In this document: positions 18,366 to 26,626 of the stretch, piece after piece
Layout: every line of letters starts with the position of its first letter
Numbering within the stretch: position 1 is the stretch's first letter
Assembly: GCA_022821275.1 (NCBI GenBank)
Contig: JAJEDY010000093.1
Location: forward strand, 48,787 to 112,786
Origin: Candidatus Latescibacterota bacterium
GTDB lineage: Bacteria; Latescibacterota; UBA2968
DNA: 64,000 nt
Direction: 5' to 3'
Program-made: the position numbers and the translations under genes
The notes under the pieces: generated by a model
What the model was told of the DNA's origin: nothing
Seen by the model: only the letters and a program-made list of their open reading frames with translations
Databases searched by the model: none

Positions 18366-19651
18366 ACATAACCCAATTCACAATGGAAGAGGTGCGTTGT
18401 TTTGCCGAACGCCAGCAATTTGACATTCGGCCCCTGACTTTCTTGGTCGGAGAAAACAGCACCGGCAAGACAACAGCACTGGCGTGTTTTCAGGTATTGG
18501 CAAATTATTTGAAGGATGGAGAAGTTGATTTCAATTCAGAACCTTATTCAATGGGCATCTTTAAGGATATTGTGAGAAATAGCAGAAAAAAAGACAAATC
18601 TTTTAAGCTGGGATTTACTTTTACTGGTGATCAGGAAGATGTCGAATACACCGTTGAATGTGTTGAAAAAAAGAATGGCCTTGAGCCTGCTATCGAGTCC
18701 GTAACAATAAAATTCACCGATGGTGAAATCGTTTTTAAAACAAAAGATACAAACGACCTTCCTTTTATAGAGATAAGCAATTATGAGGATAAGCTAAATA
18801 AATATCATATAGATATAACTAACTTTCCACACATCTTGGATTTAAACAGTTTCTATTCTATTGCTTATGGAGTCATTGGCTTAGGTATTAGGTCTCGATA
18901 TGGGGATGTAGGCAAAAACGCCTTGCAAAATTATTTAAAAAGAAAGTGTGACAACATAGGTTCTATACAAATACCTGTGTTCAGCACATCACCCGTTCGT
19001 TCACGCCCCAAACGGACCTATGATCCCACAAGAGAATTTAATGATCCCGAAGGAAGCGATGTACCGATGCGGCTCATGCGGATAGCATCAACAAAAAAAG
19101 ACGAATGGGAAGTTCTGAAACAGCAGTTGGTTGAATTTGGCAAGGCTTCAGGATTATTTGAGAACATCGAAATTCAAAACCTCGGCGGATCCTTGGGTGC
19201 TCCATTTCAACTAAAAGTCAAAGTGAGAGGTCCCAATTCCAATATCATTGATGTGGGCTATGGAGTCAGTCAGATTTTGCCAATTCTGGTGCATATTTTA
19301 GGTCCTCCTCAATGGCGGAAGACCTTCTTTTTATTACAACAGCCTGAAGTCCATCTACACCCAACGGCGCAAGCCCAACTCTCTTCTTTATTGGCATCAT
19401 CGGCAAATGGTGATCAGTCTTTCATCGTTGAAACACATAGCGACTACATGATTGACCGCGCACGTATTGAAATCAGGAAAGGCACCATCAGCCCTGAAGA
19501 TGTATCATTGATATATTTGGAACCCAAGGGCCGCGTTGTCAATGTGCATAATATCAGCTTTGACAAGATGGGTAATATGGTTGGAGCACCCACGCATTAC
19601 AGAGAATTTTTCTTGAAAGAAACTGATCGGCTATTGGGGTTTGAGGATTAA
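18362..19651 (+). CDS. OLD-like AAA ATPase (AAA_15/AAA_21 group)
   Basis: 429 residues. Walker A FLVGENSTGKTTAL lies at about residues 27-40. The ABC-like signature region is DVGYGVSQILPIL. Walker B is FFLLQQPEVHLHP, and the H-loop is FIVETHSDYMIDRARIEI. The end resembles the DUF3696 tail (FDKMGNMVGAPTHYREFF). The gene overlaps the sulfatase stop by 4 bp but is markedly more AT-rich than its upstream neighbours, suggesting transfer. The PIN-like gene begins one base after its stop. SMC-like ATPases of this group are often the sensor or motor of two-gene anti-phage modules; that role here is inference. Confidence 0.85.
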   Translation: MNITQFTMEEVRCFAERQQFDIRPLTFLVGENSTGKTTALACFQVLANYLKDGEVDFNSEPYSMGIFKDIVRNSRKKDKSFKLGFTFTGDQEDVEYTVECVEKKNGLEPAIESVTIKFTDGEIVFKTKDTNDLPFIEISNYEDKLNKYHIDITNFPHILDLNSFYSIAYGVIGLGIRSRYGDVGKNALQNYLKRKCDNIGSIQIPVFSTSPVRSRPKRTYDPTREFNDPEGSDVPMRLMRIASTKKDEWEVLKQQLVEFGKASGLFENIEIQNLGGSLGAPFQLKVKVRGPNSNIIDVGYGVSQILPILVHILGPPQWRKTFFLLQQPEVHLHPTAQAQLSSLLASSANGDQSFIVETHSDYMIDRARIEIRKGTISPEDVSLIYLEPKGRVVNVHNISFDKMGNMVGAPTHYREFFLKETDRLLGFED

Positions 19652-19652
19652 T

Positions 19653-20120
19653 ATGTGTGCTATTTTGGATGCCAATAGCTTTAGTAAATTTAGGGATCAA
19701 GACAACGAGGATCTGGAGCCTGTGCGGAATTGGGTGGATAATAAAAATGGCAAAATCATCTACTCTGACACTGAGAAATTTAAAAGGGAATGGTTAAAAG
19801 GAGGGATGAAAGAGCAAATGAGGTCATTGGACCAAGCGGGTAAACTCAGACGTATTCCGGCTCAAGAGGTAAAAAAAAAAGCGGAAGAACTAATCGGGAA
19901 AATAGAATCTGATGATCCGCATATTATTGCATTAGCCATGATTGCAAAGGTAAAAGTGTTAATTGTCCAACGCCTTCCTGACGCTCCAAGGACAGGAAAA
20001 AGAAGGGCCTCAAGAGGTGCCGACCCAAAATTACAGAGAGATTTTAAGAATCTGGCTGGCGGCAACGTGTACATAACAAAATCACATTCACATTTACTGA
20101 CAAGAGATACCTGTCCTTAG
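19653..20120 (+). CDS. PIN-like domain protein, partner of AAA ATPase
   Basis: 155 residues from ATG 19653, with GAGG nine bases upstream; a TTG at 19641 would extend it by four codons. It starts CAILDANSFSKF (Asp6, the first PIN acidic residue). SDTEKFKREWL and SDDPHIIALAMIAKVKVLIV follow, the last with the spacing of the PIN helix and fourth strand. The C-terminal part is basic (RTGKRRASRG). PIN folds are Mg-dependent RNA nucleases. It is adjacent to, and AT-rich like, the ATPase. I infer an ATPase plus nuclease effector pair. The fold is a judgement from motif spacing. Confidence 0.6.
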   Translation: MCAILDANSFSKFRDQDNEDLEPVRNWVDNKNGKIIYSDTEKFKREWLKGGMKEQMRSLDQAGKLRRIPAQEVKKKAEELIGKIESDDPHIIALAMIAKVKVLIVQRLPDAPRTGKRRASRGADPKLQRDFKNLAGGNVYITKSHSHLLTRDTCP

Positions 20121-20126
20121 TTGCCT

Positions 20127-21176
20127 TCATCTCACTTTCTCAACAAACGGCCACATAAGATCGCTATAGAAACGGTGACCTGCAGGGCCGTAGTGATGTT
20201 CGACATGATCGGGTACGCCAGCGACCTCGTAGAGACGCGCGATACCTTTGACCGCGCGATCGACTTCGGGCACTGGGAATAGCGTATCCCGTTTCCCATT
20301 GACAATACAGAGATGGCGCGGGGCAATAAGACCTGTAACATCCCAGATCTCGCCAAAGCGCAAAATGCCGGGCACTGCATTGCAATCGCAATGGTGAATC
20401 AAACCGCTGGTGCCCACAAGCGTACAAAAAGAGCAACTCGGCACGGCAATAGTAATGCGGGGATCAACTGCCGCGGCATAACAAGTGATAACGCCCCCCC
20501 CGGAGTTACCCATAACCAGAATCGTCGATGTTGTATCAATCTCGGGAACATCCTGCGCCCAGTCAATCAGCCGCATCACATCCCACACGCGCTCACCCGT
20601 CGCAGTGCGTCCGGCGAGCAAAGCGTGCATAAACTGGCTTCGGCAATCGCGGCCGCCGTGACGCTTGTTAATATCGGGAATAGCCGTAGTACTCGTACCG
20701 CGTGCAGCGGGCGCAATAGCGGCAAAACCGCGCTTGACCGCCTGAACAGCAACATCGCGATCTTCCGCCTCAATCTTTTTGCGGTGATCCTCATCACTCG
20801 CTTTTCCAATATACGTATCCATGCCGTATTTGTCGTGTCCATGAGGCAAAACAGCGAGCGGAAAGGGGCCATCGCCCTTCGGTTGAAGATACCAGAACGG
20901 CAAGCCAAACCGCGGCTCGGTAGTAATAACACCGGGTTGCAACGTATAATCGCCCATATCTTGTGCTGCACCGAGTTGCACCTGAATCGTGTGATCGCCC
21001 AGAGACGCGCCAATACTTTCGAGACCCAGCATGTGCTGAAGCACCGGGCGTGCCTCCTCTTGCCATTGCAGAAATGATTCGCGATCAGTTGCCCGACACG
21101 CGACATAGCGCAGGTTATCGGCGTAGAGAGAGTCGAGATAGGTGCGAACAGCACCGCTGTGTTCGGGATGTTCCAT
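20127..21176 (-). CDS. Alpha/beta-hydrolase (acetyl-xylan-esterase/dienelactone-hydrolase-like)
   Basis: 349 residues. The nucleophile elbow is MGNSGGGVITCYAA (Ser near residue 224), the acid CIVNGKRDTLFPV (Asp near 296) and the base YGPAGHRFYSD (His near 333), a complete triad. The early segment PLAVLPHGHDKYG is the oxyanion-hole region. No signal peptide, so a cytoplasmic esterase or deacetylase is likely. It is transcribed convergently with the PIN-like gene and divergently from the phosphatase, whose start is only 25 bp away. Confidence 0.82.
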   Translation of the reverse strand: MEHPEHSGAVRTYLDSLYADNLRYVACRATDRESFLQWQEEARPVLQHMLGLESIGASLGDHTIQVQLGAAQDMGDYTLQPGVITTEPRFGLPFWYLQPKGDGPFPLAVLPHGHDKYGMDTYIGKASDEDHRKKIEAEDRDVAVQAVKRGFAAIAPAARGTSTTAIPDINKRHGGRDCRSQFMHALLAGRTATGERVWDVMRLIDWAQDVPEIDTTSTILVMGNSGGGVITCYAAAVDPRITIAVPSCSFCTLVGTSGLIHHCDCNAVPGILRFGEIWDVTGLIAPRHLCIVNGKRDTLFPVPEVDRAVKGIARLYEVAGVPDHVEHHYGPAGHRFYSDLMWPFVEKVR

Positions 21177-21201
21177 ATCGAAAACCTTTCAAGGAAAAAA
21201 A

Positions 21202-21966
21202 ATGGCAGACACGCTACGCGAAGTACTGGATTTTGCAACAGATGCCGCCTGGCAAGCCGGGCGGATCACGCTGCAATATTTTCAGACCGGAGTCGAGGTA
21301 GAAGAAAAAGCGGATGAATCACCCGTAACGGCTGCTGACAAAGGGGCCGAAACAAAATTGAGAGAATTGATTGAAGCGCGTTTCCCCGACGACGGCATTG
21401 TGGGAGAAGAGCACGAAGACAAACAAGGAACAACCGGCCGACGATGGATCTTAGACCCCATTGACGGCACAAAATCATTCGTACAAGGCGTCCCCCTATA
21501 CGGAGTAATGGTCGGCGTAGAGGTCGAGAACGAACCCGCCGTTGGCGTCGTTCATTTTCCGGCACTAAATGAAATGATTTGTGCCGCTAAGGGATTGGGA
21601 TGCACATGGAATGGCCGCCCCGCGCGGGTATCTGATATATCTGATATTCAGGACGCAACCGTGATCTTGACCGATTTCGTGAATGGGCATAGTCGGGGCG
21701 AAGCCATAAACCGGATCTGCTCACGCGCCAAACTCGTGCGAGGCTGGGGCGATTGTTATGGCCACATGCTCGTCGCAACCGGGCGCGCAGAAATCATGCT
21801 CGACCCTATCATGAGCGTATGGGATTGCGCTGCCCTCGCCCCTATTTTAGAAGAAGCGGGCGGCACATTCACAACATGGAGCGGCGAAGCCACCATCTGG
21901 GGCAACGAAGCCGTGGGCACAAACGGGGCGTTGTTCGAAGAAGTAATGCAATTGATAAAAGGGTGA
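21202..21966 (+). CDS. Inositol-monophosphatase-family phosphatase, HisN-like
   Basis: 254 residues from ATG 21202 after AAGGAAAAAA. Metal-binding motifs are complete: VGEEHED, WILDPIDGTKSF and SVWDCAALAPILEEAGG. The short spacing and the NGRPARVSD text fit histidinol-phosphatase (HisN) better than SuhB-type enzymes, but both dephosphorylate similar substrates. Mg-dependent, cytoplasmic. Confidence 0.85.
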   Translation: MADTLREVLDFATDAAWQAGRITLQYFQTGVEVEEKADESPVTAADKGAETKLRELIEARFPDDGIVGEEHEDKQGTTGRRWILDPIDGTKSFVQGVPLYGVMVGVEVENEPAVGVVHFPALNEMICAAKGLGCTWNGRPARVSDISDIQDATVILTDFVNGHSRGEAINRICSRAKLVRGWGDCYGHMLVATGRAEIMLDPIMSVWDCAALAPILEEAGGTFTTWSGEATIWGNEAVGTNGALFEEVMQLIKG

Positions 21967-21970
21967 TCTT

Positions 21971-23170
21971 TTACCCCGCAAATATCGAACGATTTGATAT
22001 ACCGCAGATGTGATCTTCGCGCATAAATCCCGGTATAAATTGAGCCGTTCGGCCAGAAGGTGCCACGCCTGTATAGTAGCCCGAAAATTGTTCATTGAAA
22101 GTAGTCAAACGGTCGCGCGAAACCTCACTACTCTCCGCAGCGACAATGTACGCATTGTTGAAAACCCCATTTTCTTTCAGCCCCGCGCCGCCTGCTGCCA
22201 CGATATGCCCATCAATCGTATTGAGAATAGCGTCTGCATCATCACCGCCCACACCGCTTACGAGCACCTCGGATATCCCCTGCCTCCGAATAGCCGTCCA
22301 TGTACTGAAACCATCTACAATCTCCCCCGATCGATCAATAGTGACATCGCCTGTGACACAGCGCGGTTGGGGTTCAACAATGCCATCGAGATTGGGAATG
22401 CGCGAGACCGCGTAAATTCTACCTGCGGGGCGGTGGTCTCCAAAATAATCGGCAATCACTTCGCGCACGGATTCAATACGCGTCCAGGTAGCCGAAGGAT
22501 TGTCGTCAATCGCGACGAGCACCTCGAGATGTGCGGTTTGGGTCTTGAAATCCACATTGTCAGCCGCGAGCTTTTTTTCGTATTGTTCTACGAGTACAAA
22601 TTCCATCTCTTTTTTGAGATCGTCGCCAAGCGTCGTAACCGTATTGCCCCCAGCATCGGTATGCATCACCGACGCGCCACTGGGCTGGTGATCTGTCCAG
22701 GCACCGTATTCGATCTTCCCATCGCCAAAGGAAATATCCTCGCCCATAACAGCTTTAATTTCGACCTCAAAAAGCGCTACTGGATCTGGAAATCCTTCCC
22801 CATGGGTAAAACGCGCCATGCGATTGGATTTGAGTTCGCAACCCGTCACAGCATCAATCATAGGTCCATATACGGCATTGAACGCATCTCGATAAACCTC
22901 ACAGTCGTCACGACTATCAGATGGCGTCGTCCACAGGACATCGGTTTTATACACATCGCCCCAGTTCGCGCCCCCACGCGCAAGGCCCAGATTCAAGTTC
23001 TCAAGGGTGCCAAACCACTCTGACCCGAGTTCATTGGGATACTGCGTACCCACATTGCCGCTGGGTTCAACGAGGCGCACGACCTGATCGTCGTTGTATG
23101 TCATAACGACTTCGGCTGTACTACAAAAAATGGGAATGGGCTTGTGACGGATGATATTGACGCTTGCCAT
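21971..23170 (-). CDS. RidA/YjgF-like multidomain protein
   Basis: 399 residues. The N-terminal part has the RidA pattern FGTLENLNLGLARGGANWGDVYKTDVLWT followed by a YRDAFNAVYGP-type segment. A similar arrangement appears in the middle (HLEVLVAIDDNPSATWTRIESVREVIADYFGDHRP) and near the end (ENGVFNNAYIVAAESSEVSRDRLTTFNEQF). This suggests two or three degenerate RidA-type folds in one chain, whereas ordinary RidA is about 130 residues and trimeric. Function not assigned. It converges with the phosphatase, 4 bp apart. Confidence 0.5.
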   Translation of the reverse strand: MASVNIIRHKPIPIFCSTAEVVMTYNDDQVVRLVEPSGNVGTQYPNELGSEWFGTLENLNLGLARGGANWGDVYKTDVLWTTPSDSRDDCEVYRDAFNAVYGPMIDAVTGCELKSNRMARFTHGEGFPDPVALFEVEIKAVMGEDISFGDGKIEYGAWTDHQPSGASVMHTDAGGNTVTTLGDDLKKEMEFVLVEQYEKKLAADNVDFKTQTAHLEVLVAIDDNPSATWTRIESVREVIADYFGDHRPAGRIYAVSRIPNLDGIVEPQPRCVTGDVTIDRSGEIVDGFSTWTAIRRQGISEVLVSGVGGDDADAILNTIDGHIVAAGGAGLKENGVFNNAYIVAAESSEVSRDRLTTFNEQFSGYYTGVAPSGRTAQFIPGFMREDHICGISNRSIFAG

Positions 23171-23260
23171 AATGAGAAATCCTTTGTATTAGGGGTTACC
23201 AAAAATTCGATTTTCTACAAGATAGAGCCTGAAATACGCAATGTCAATGCACGCGGAAGA

Positions 23261-24013
23261 TCAGCCACCTTTGGATTGAAAAAACGCCCGCGCTTTGGCG
23301 AGAGACTCGTGGTTGCCAATATCGAGAACACCGCCATCAATATCGTACGCATAAACGGTTTCGCATGTGTGCAACCACGCCACAAAATGCCCGGGCGCGT
23401 CGGGATTGCCTCCATTGGCGATATATTCTTTAAAACGGGGCAGTATCGACGCAGGATAAATATAAACCGGCGATGCCGACCACTCGGATATGGGCCTATC
23501 GGGTTTCTCGATAAATTGTAAAACCCGATTATCTTCGTCTAACCGGACATTCCCCCGGCGCTTGCGGTCGTCGTAATCGGGATTGTGGCGCACGGCAATA
23601 TGGGAAACGGAATTGGATTTGAATGTATTGACCAATGCCTGGAGAGAAAACAACAGAATATTATCCGCAGCGAGAACGAGAACATCGTCGGCAATATTGC
23701 ATGCTTCAATAGCGAACTGGATATCGCCCACAGCGCCCAAACGATCATCGTTGGAAATCGTACCATCGTCGAGAATTTCAGTTTCCAAACCAGCCTGTAT
23801 CGCTTTATTTTTACATGCCCAATCGACAAACTGCCCATAAAATCGGCGATTGGTCGCCACATATACACCATCGATATCTGTAATAGTTTTAATCTGTTCA
23901 ATCAGGTGATCGAGAATCGTCTTGCCCCCCACTTCGAGCAGAGGCTTGGGAAAATTTTTCGTAAGAGGATACAGCCGCGTGGCGTATCCCGCCGCGAGAA
24001 TAATAGCTTTCAC
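23261..24013 (-). CDS. Sugar-1-phosphate nucleotidyltransferase
   Basis: 250 residues. The opening MKAIILAAGYATRLYPLT with FPKPLLEVGGKTILDHLI is the NTP-binding loop of RmlA/GlmU-type nucleotidyltransferases. VLVLAADNILLF carries the metal-binding Asp. It makes an NDP-sugar from a sugar-1-phosphate and NTP. The start overlaps the kinase stop (24010-24013, ATGA), so the two act together: the kinase makes the sugar-1-phosphate and this enzyme activates it. Confidence 0.88.
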   Translation of the reverse strand: MKAIILAAGYATRLYPLTKNFPKPLLEVGGKTILDHLIEQIKTITDIDGVYVATNRRFYGQFVDWACKNKAIQAGLETEILDDGTISNDDRLGAVGDIQFAIEACNIADDVLVLAADNILLFSLQALVNTFKSNSVSHIAVRHNPDYDDRKRRGNVRLDEDNRVLQFIEKPDRPISEWSASPVYIYPASILPRFKEYIANGGNPDAPGHFVAWLHTCETVYAYDIDGGVLDIGNHESLAKARAFFQSKGG

Positions 24014-25191
24014 AGAATCATAGCTCCATCATCGGGTTGACAAATAAAAACCGGGGCATTTTTTGATAAATCGGGATGTTTGGTTCGGTAAGCCACCTGA
24101 ATCTGTTCAATCGCTGCACTGGATTTTTGGGGATTGACCAGCGCAACACAACAGCCTCGGAATCCGGCGCCACTAAACCGGGCACCGTAAACCCCATCGG
24201 TATCAATGAGAATATGATAGAGATCAACCAGAGGTTTGCTGCCACATTCGTAATTCTCAATAGAACTGCGCCCCGATTCGGCGATCAGCCTGCCAAAAGT
24301 TTTGAGATCACCGGCGCGCCACGCATCAATACCCAGACGCACGCGTTCAGATTCCATAAAAAAATGTCTGGCGCGTTTGGCAGGCGCACCGCTCAACAAG
24401 TGTTTGTGCATCTTGTATTCTTCAAAGGCAATATTGCCAAGCAGAGGTCCTCGATTGGAACGCCCCACGGCATTGAGCAATATTCGCGCTGCGCGGGCAC
24501 ATTCATCTACCCGCGTGTTATACCCCGTCGAAACCAGAGCCTCGCGCAAACCCGATTGGGCAATCAGAATATCAAAACCTGGCATAGCGCTGGACCGGGG
24601 AATCAATTCATGCGAGGCAGACGCGCAATCGATCACCGTGAGAAATCCCTTTTGCGATAACAGAATCGCCGACTGATCCAGAATGCCATTTTTGAGACCG
24701 AGGTACCCATTTTCAATCGCCTGATCGAGCCGGATATTATCCGCGGGCGACAGGGACAAATCATTGGCATATTCATAAGCGAGCAAATACGCCACGCCAA
24801 TAGCGGCCGATGAACTCAACCCCCCTTCGTTCATCCTGCCCGCCGTAAGCCCCGTAATCCCCCGCGTGAGATTATGACCCTCTTGCTGCAAAGCGCGCAC
24901 AGCACCGCGCGGGAAATTGCCCCAATCTCCCTCTATTTTGTCGGGCACATCGTCCAGTGAAAACGAGACCTCGCCCTCAAAAGTAAGGCTCTGAAGATGC
25001 GTATTCCCATCGCCCGATGGCGCAAAAGCCAGATACACAGCCTGATCAATAGCCATGGCTGTAACTTGCCCGAGCTGGTGATCAATATGCGCGCCGAGCG
25101 GACATATCCGATAAGGCGATTGCACAACGCGCACATCGGCAGGTGCAACACCAAATCGACGATTCATTTCGGTTTTGAGATGATCTATCAT
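24010..25191 (-). CDS. GHMP sugar kinase, galacturonokinase/galactokinase-like
   Basis: 393 residues, the galactokinase-family length. The signature near residue 25 reads SPYRICPLGAHIDHQLG. As I recall, that wording matches the plant galacturonokinase group more closely than ordinary GalK (PGRVNLIGEHTDY). The ATP motif is EGGLSSSAAIGVAYLLA and motif 3 is ARFSGAGFRGCCVALV. It phosphorylates the anomeric hydroxyl of galactose, galacturonate or a similar sugar. It is divergent from mannonate dehydratase across 68 bp. The substrate call is inference. Confidence 0.8.
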   Translation of the reverse strand: MIDHLKTEMNRRFGVAPADVRVVQSPYRICPLGAHIDHQLGQVTAMAIDQAVYLAFAPSGDGNTHLQSLTFEGEVSFSLDDVPDKIEGDWGNFPRGAVRALQQEGHNLTRGITGLTAGRMNEGGLSSSAAIGVAYLLAYEYANDLSLSPADNIRLDQAIENGYLGLKNGILDQSAILLSQKGFLTVIDCASASHELIPRSSAMPGFDILIAQSGLREALVSTGYNTRVDECARAARILLNAVGRSNRGPLLGNIAFEEYKMHKHLLSGAPAKRARHFFMESERVRLGIDAWRAGDLKTFGRLIAESGRSSIENYECGSKPLVDLYHILIDTDGVYGARFSGAGFRGCCVALVNPQKSSAAIEQIQVAYRTKHPDLSKNAPVFICQPDDGAMIL

Positions 25192-25259
25192 GAGCAGTCA
25201 ATTATCAGTTATCAGCAGTCAGCGATCAACAACATTACAAAAAAAGGGGAACAACCGCA

Positions 25260-26288
25260 ATGCCACAAATCAAAATAGGCAAAGGTATTGGCGATATTTC
25301 AGAACAAACATTGCGATTTTATCGGCAAATTGGGGTCGATGCAGTAGTGATGCCAACGCGATGGCGTACAGAACCGGGAACGGGCGAACGCAAACTGGTA
25401 CCACCGACACAGACGGGGCCAAAAGGCGCGCAAGGAGGAATATGGGATGAGCGGGAATTGCAACGCATCAAAGCGAGAATCGAGTCATTTGATCTCATAC
25501 CTCTAATCACGGGACTGGGTATTTCGGGACGCGTATTAATGGGCCAACCCGGCCGAGAGGACGATCTACAAATTATAAAAGCCAATATCGAAATCGCAGG
25601 ACGGCTGGGACTTCGGGCATTGAACTACAGCTTCACAGCCCTCAGAGCCTCAGAAGGATATGCGGCACAGCGAGGAGCAGGGCGCGGCGGCGCAGATCTG
25701 CGAGATTTTGACAACGAGCGGATAGCCAATCTACCACCTCTCAATTCAATTGGGCGAATTGGGATGGATGAAATGTGGGACAACCTGACCTATTTTTTGG
25801 AAAACGCGATCCCAACAGCAGAAAAAGCGGGTGTACAATTGGCCGCACATCCCAATGATCCACCGGTTCCGGAATATCGCGGCGTTGCCCAACCTCTGGG
25901 CGACATCGCGGGCATGCAACGGTTGATCGAAGTGATAGACAGCCCATCAAATTGCATCTTTTACGACACGGGAGTAATGACGGAAAAAGGCGCAGACGCC
26001 GTCGAGATGATTCGATATTTTGGATCGCGGAATCGCATTGGAACCGTACATTTTCGAAACGTGAAAGTGGAAATACCTCGATTTAAGTATATCGAGACCT
26101 TTCACGACGATGGCGAATGCGATATGTTTGCCTGCGTTCAGACATTTCAAGAGGTGGGTTACAACGGCATGATTGACCCCGACCACACGCCGGGCATCCT
26201 GGGCGACACACCAGATACGCGTATAGGCTGGGCGTATGCCATTGGTCAAATGGTGGCGATGCGAAACGCCGTAGAAAAAAACAAATAA
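25260..26288 (+). CDS. uxuA: Mannonate dehydratase-like (UxuA family)
   Basis: 342 residues; ATG after AGGGGAACAACCGCA. It has the UxuA core: LAAHPNDPPVPEYRGVAQPLGD, FYDTGVMTEKG, TVHFRNVKVEI and MIDPDHTPGILGD, which supply the metal ligands His, Cys/Asp and His. It dehydrates D-mannonate to 2-keto-3-deoxygluconate in the hexuronate pathway. The metal site has Asp where E. coli UxuA has Cys, so related sugar-acid dehydratases remain possible. Next to a uronate-type kinase, it suggests uronic acid use. Confidence 0.8.
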   Translation: MPQIKIGKGIGDISEQTLRFYRQIGVDAVVMPTRWRTEPGTGERKLVPPTQTGPKGAQGGIWDERELQRIKARIESFDLIPLITGLGISGRVLMGQPGREDDLQIIKANIEIAGRLGLRALNYSFTALRASEGYAAQRGAGRGGADLRDFDNERIANLPPLNSIGRIGMDEMWDNLTYFLENAIPTAEKAGVQLAAHPNDPPVPEYRGVAQPLGDIAGMQRLIEVIDSPSNCIFYDTGVMTEKGADAVEMIRYFGSRNRIGTVHFRNVKVEIPRFKYIETFHDDGECDMFACVQTFQEVGYNGMIDPDHTPGILGDTPDTRIGWAYAIGQMVAMRNAVEKNK

Positions 26289-26292
26289 AAAA

Positions 26293-26320
26293 AGCCCCAA
26301 CGCGAAAAAGCGTTGGGGCT
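26293..26320 (-). terminator. Rho-independent terminator of the small membrane-protein gene
   Basis: Perfect 11 bp stem AGCCCCAACGC / GCGTTGGGGCT. Read on the minus strand it is followed by TTTTTTATTT, so it ends the 26338-26463 transcript. It also lies just past the uxuA stop. Confidence 0.9.
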
Positions 26321-26337
26321 GGATGTGGTATTACATG

Positions 26338-26463
26338 TCAGAAATTGAGAACGCCATAAACCAGAGTAACCGCAAAAATTACGCCTATAATGCCCATGGC
26401 GACTTTGAATTGTAAGCTGATTCTATCCTCTTCCCGGTCGCGCAATTCGTTGAAAGTCTGCAT
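26338..26463 (-). CDS. 41-residue single-pass membrane protein
   Basis: ATG at 26463 preceded by a perfect GGAGG. The 41 residues begin MQTFNELRDREEDRISLQFK (charged, soluble) and continue into one hydrophobic helix, VAMGIIGVIFAVTLVYGVL. It has its own sigma70-type promoter (TTGACT-16-TATTAT, 26508-26535) and a perfect terminator immediately after, so it is a complete monocistronic unit. No family recognised. It is divergent from the dihaem cytochrome, sharing the bidirectional promoter, which may hint at a membrane or respiratory role. Confidence 0.75.
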   Translation of the reverse strand: MQTFNELRDREEDRISLQFKVAMGIIGVIFAVTLVYGVLNF

Positions 26464-26507
26464 GGCTGTCCTCCTTTGAGTAGTGCGGACGGATATGTTC
26501 TATATAA

Positions 26508-26535
26508 ATAATACTAATTTTTTATATTAAGTCAA
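26508..26535 (-). promoter_or_regulatory. Leftward promoter of bidirectional module, copy 1
   Basis: TTGACT (26530-26535), 16 bp spacer, TATTAT (26508-26513) on the minus strand, reading into the 41-residue ORF. Conserved in copy 2. Confidence 0.7.
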
Positions 26536-26552
26536 CAGACAAAATACGACTC

Positions 26553-26581
26553 TTGACAATTTATACAGATAAATCTATCGT
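26553..26581 (+). promoter_or_regulatory. Rightward promoter of bidirectional module, copy 1
   Basis: TTGACA (26553-26558), 17 bp, TATCGT (26576-26581), reading into the cytochrome gene. Exactly the same hexamers and spacing occur in copy 2 (31361-31389). Confidence 0.7.
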
Positions 26582-26626
26582 TTGCAATAGACTTTGTATG
26601 GATATCATACTCGGAGAGAGACATCA

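Noticed and set aside
25192..25259. Short CAGTTATCAGCAGTCAG-like repeats between kinase and dehydratase genes
   Set aside because: Only a few imperfect copies of a simple motif; no structure or feature can be supported beyond low-complexity intergenic DNA.
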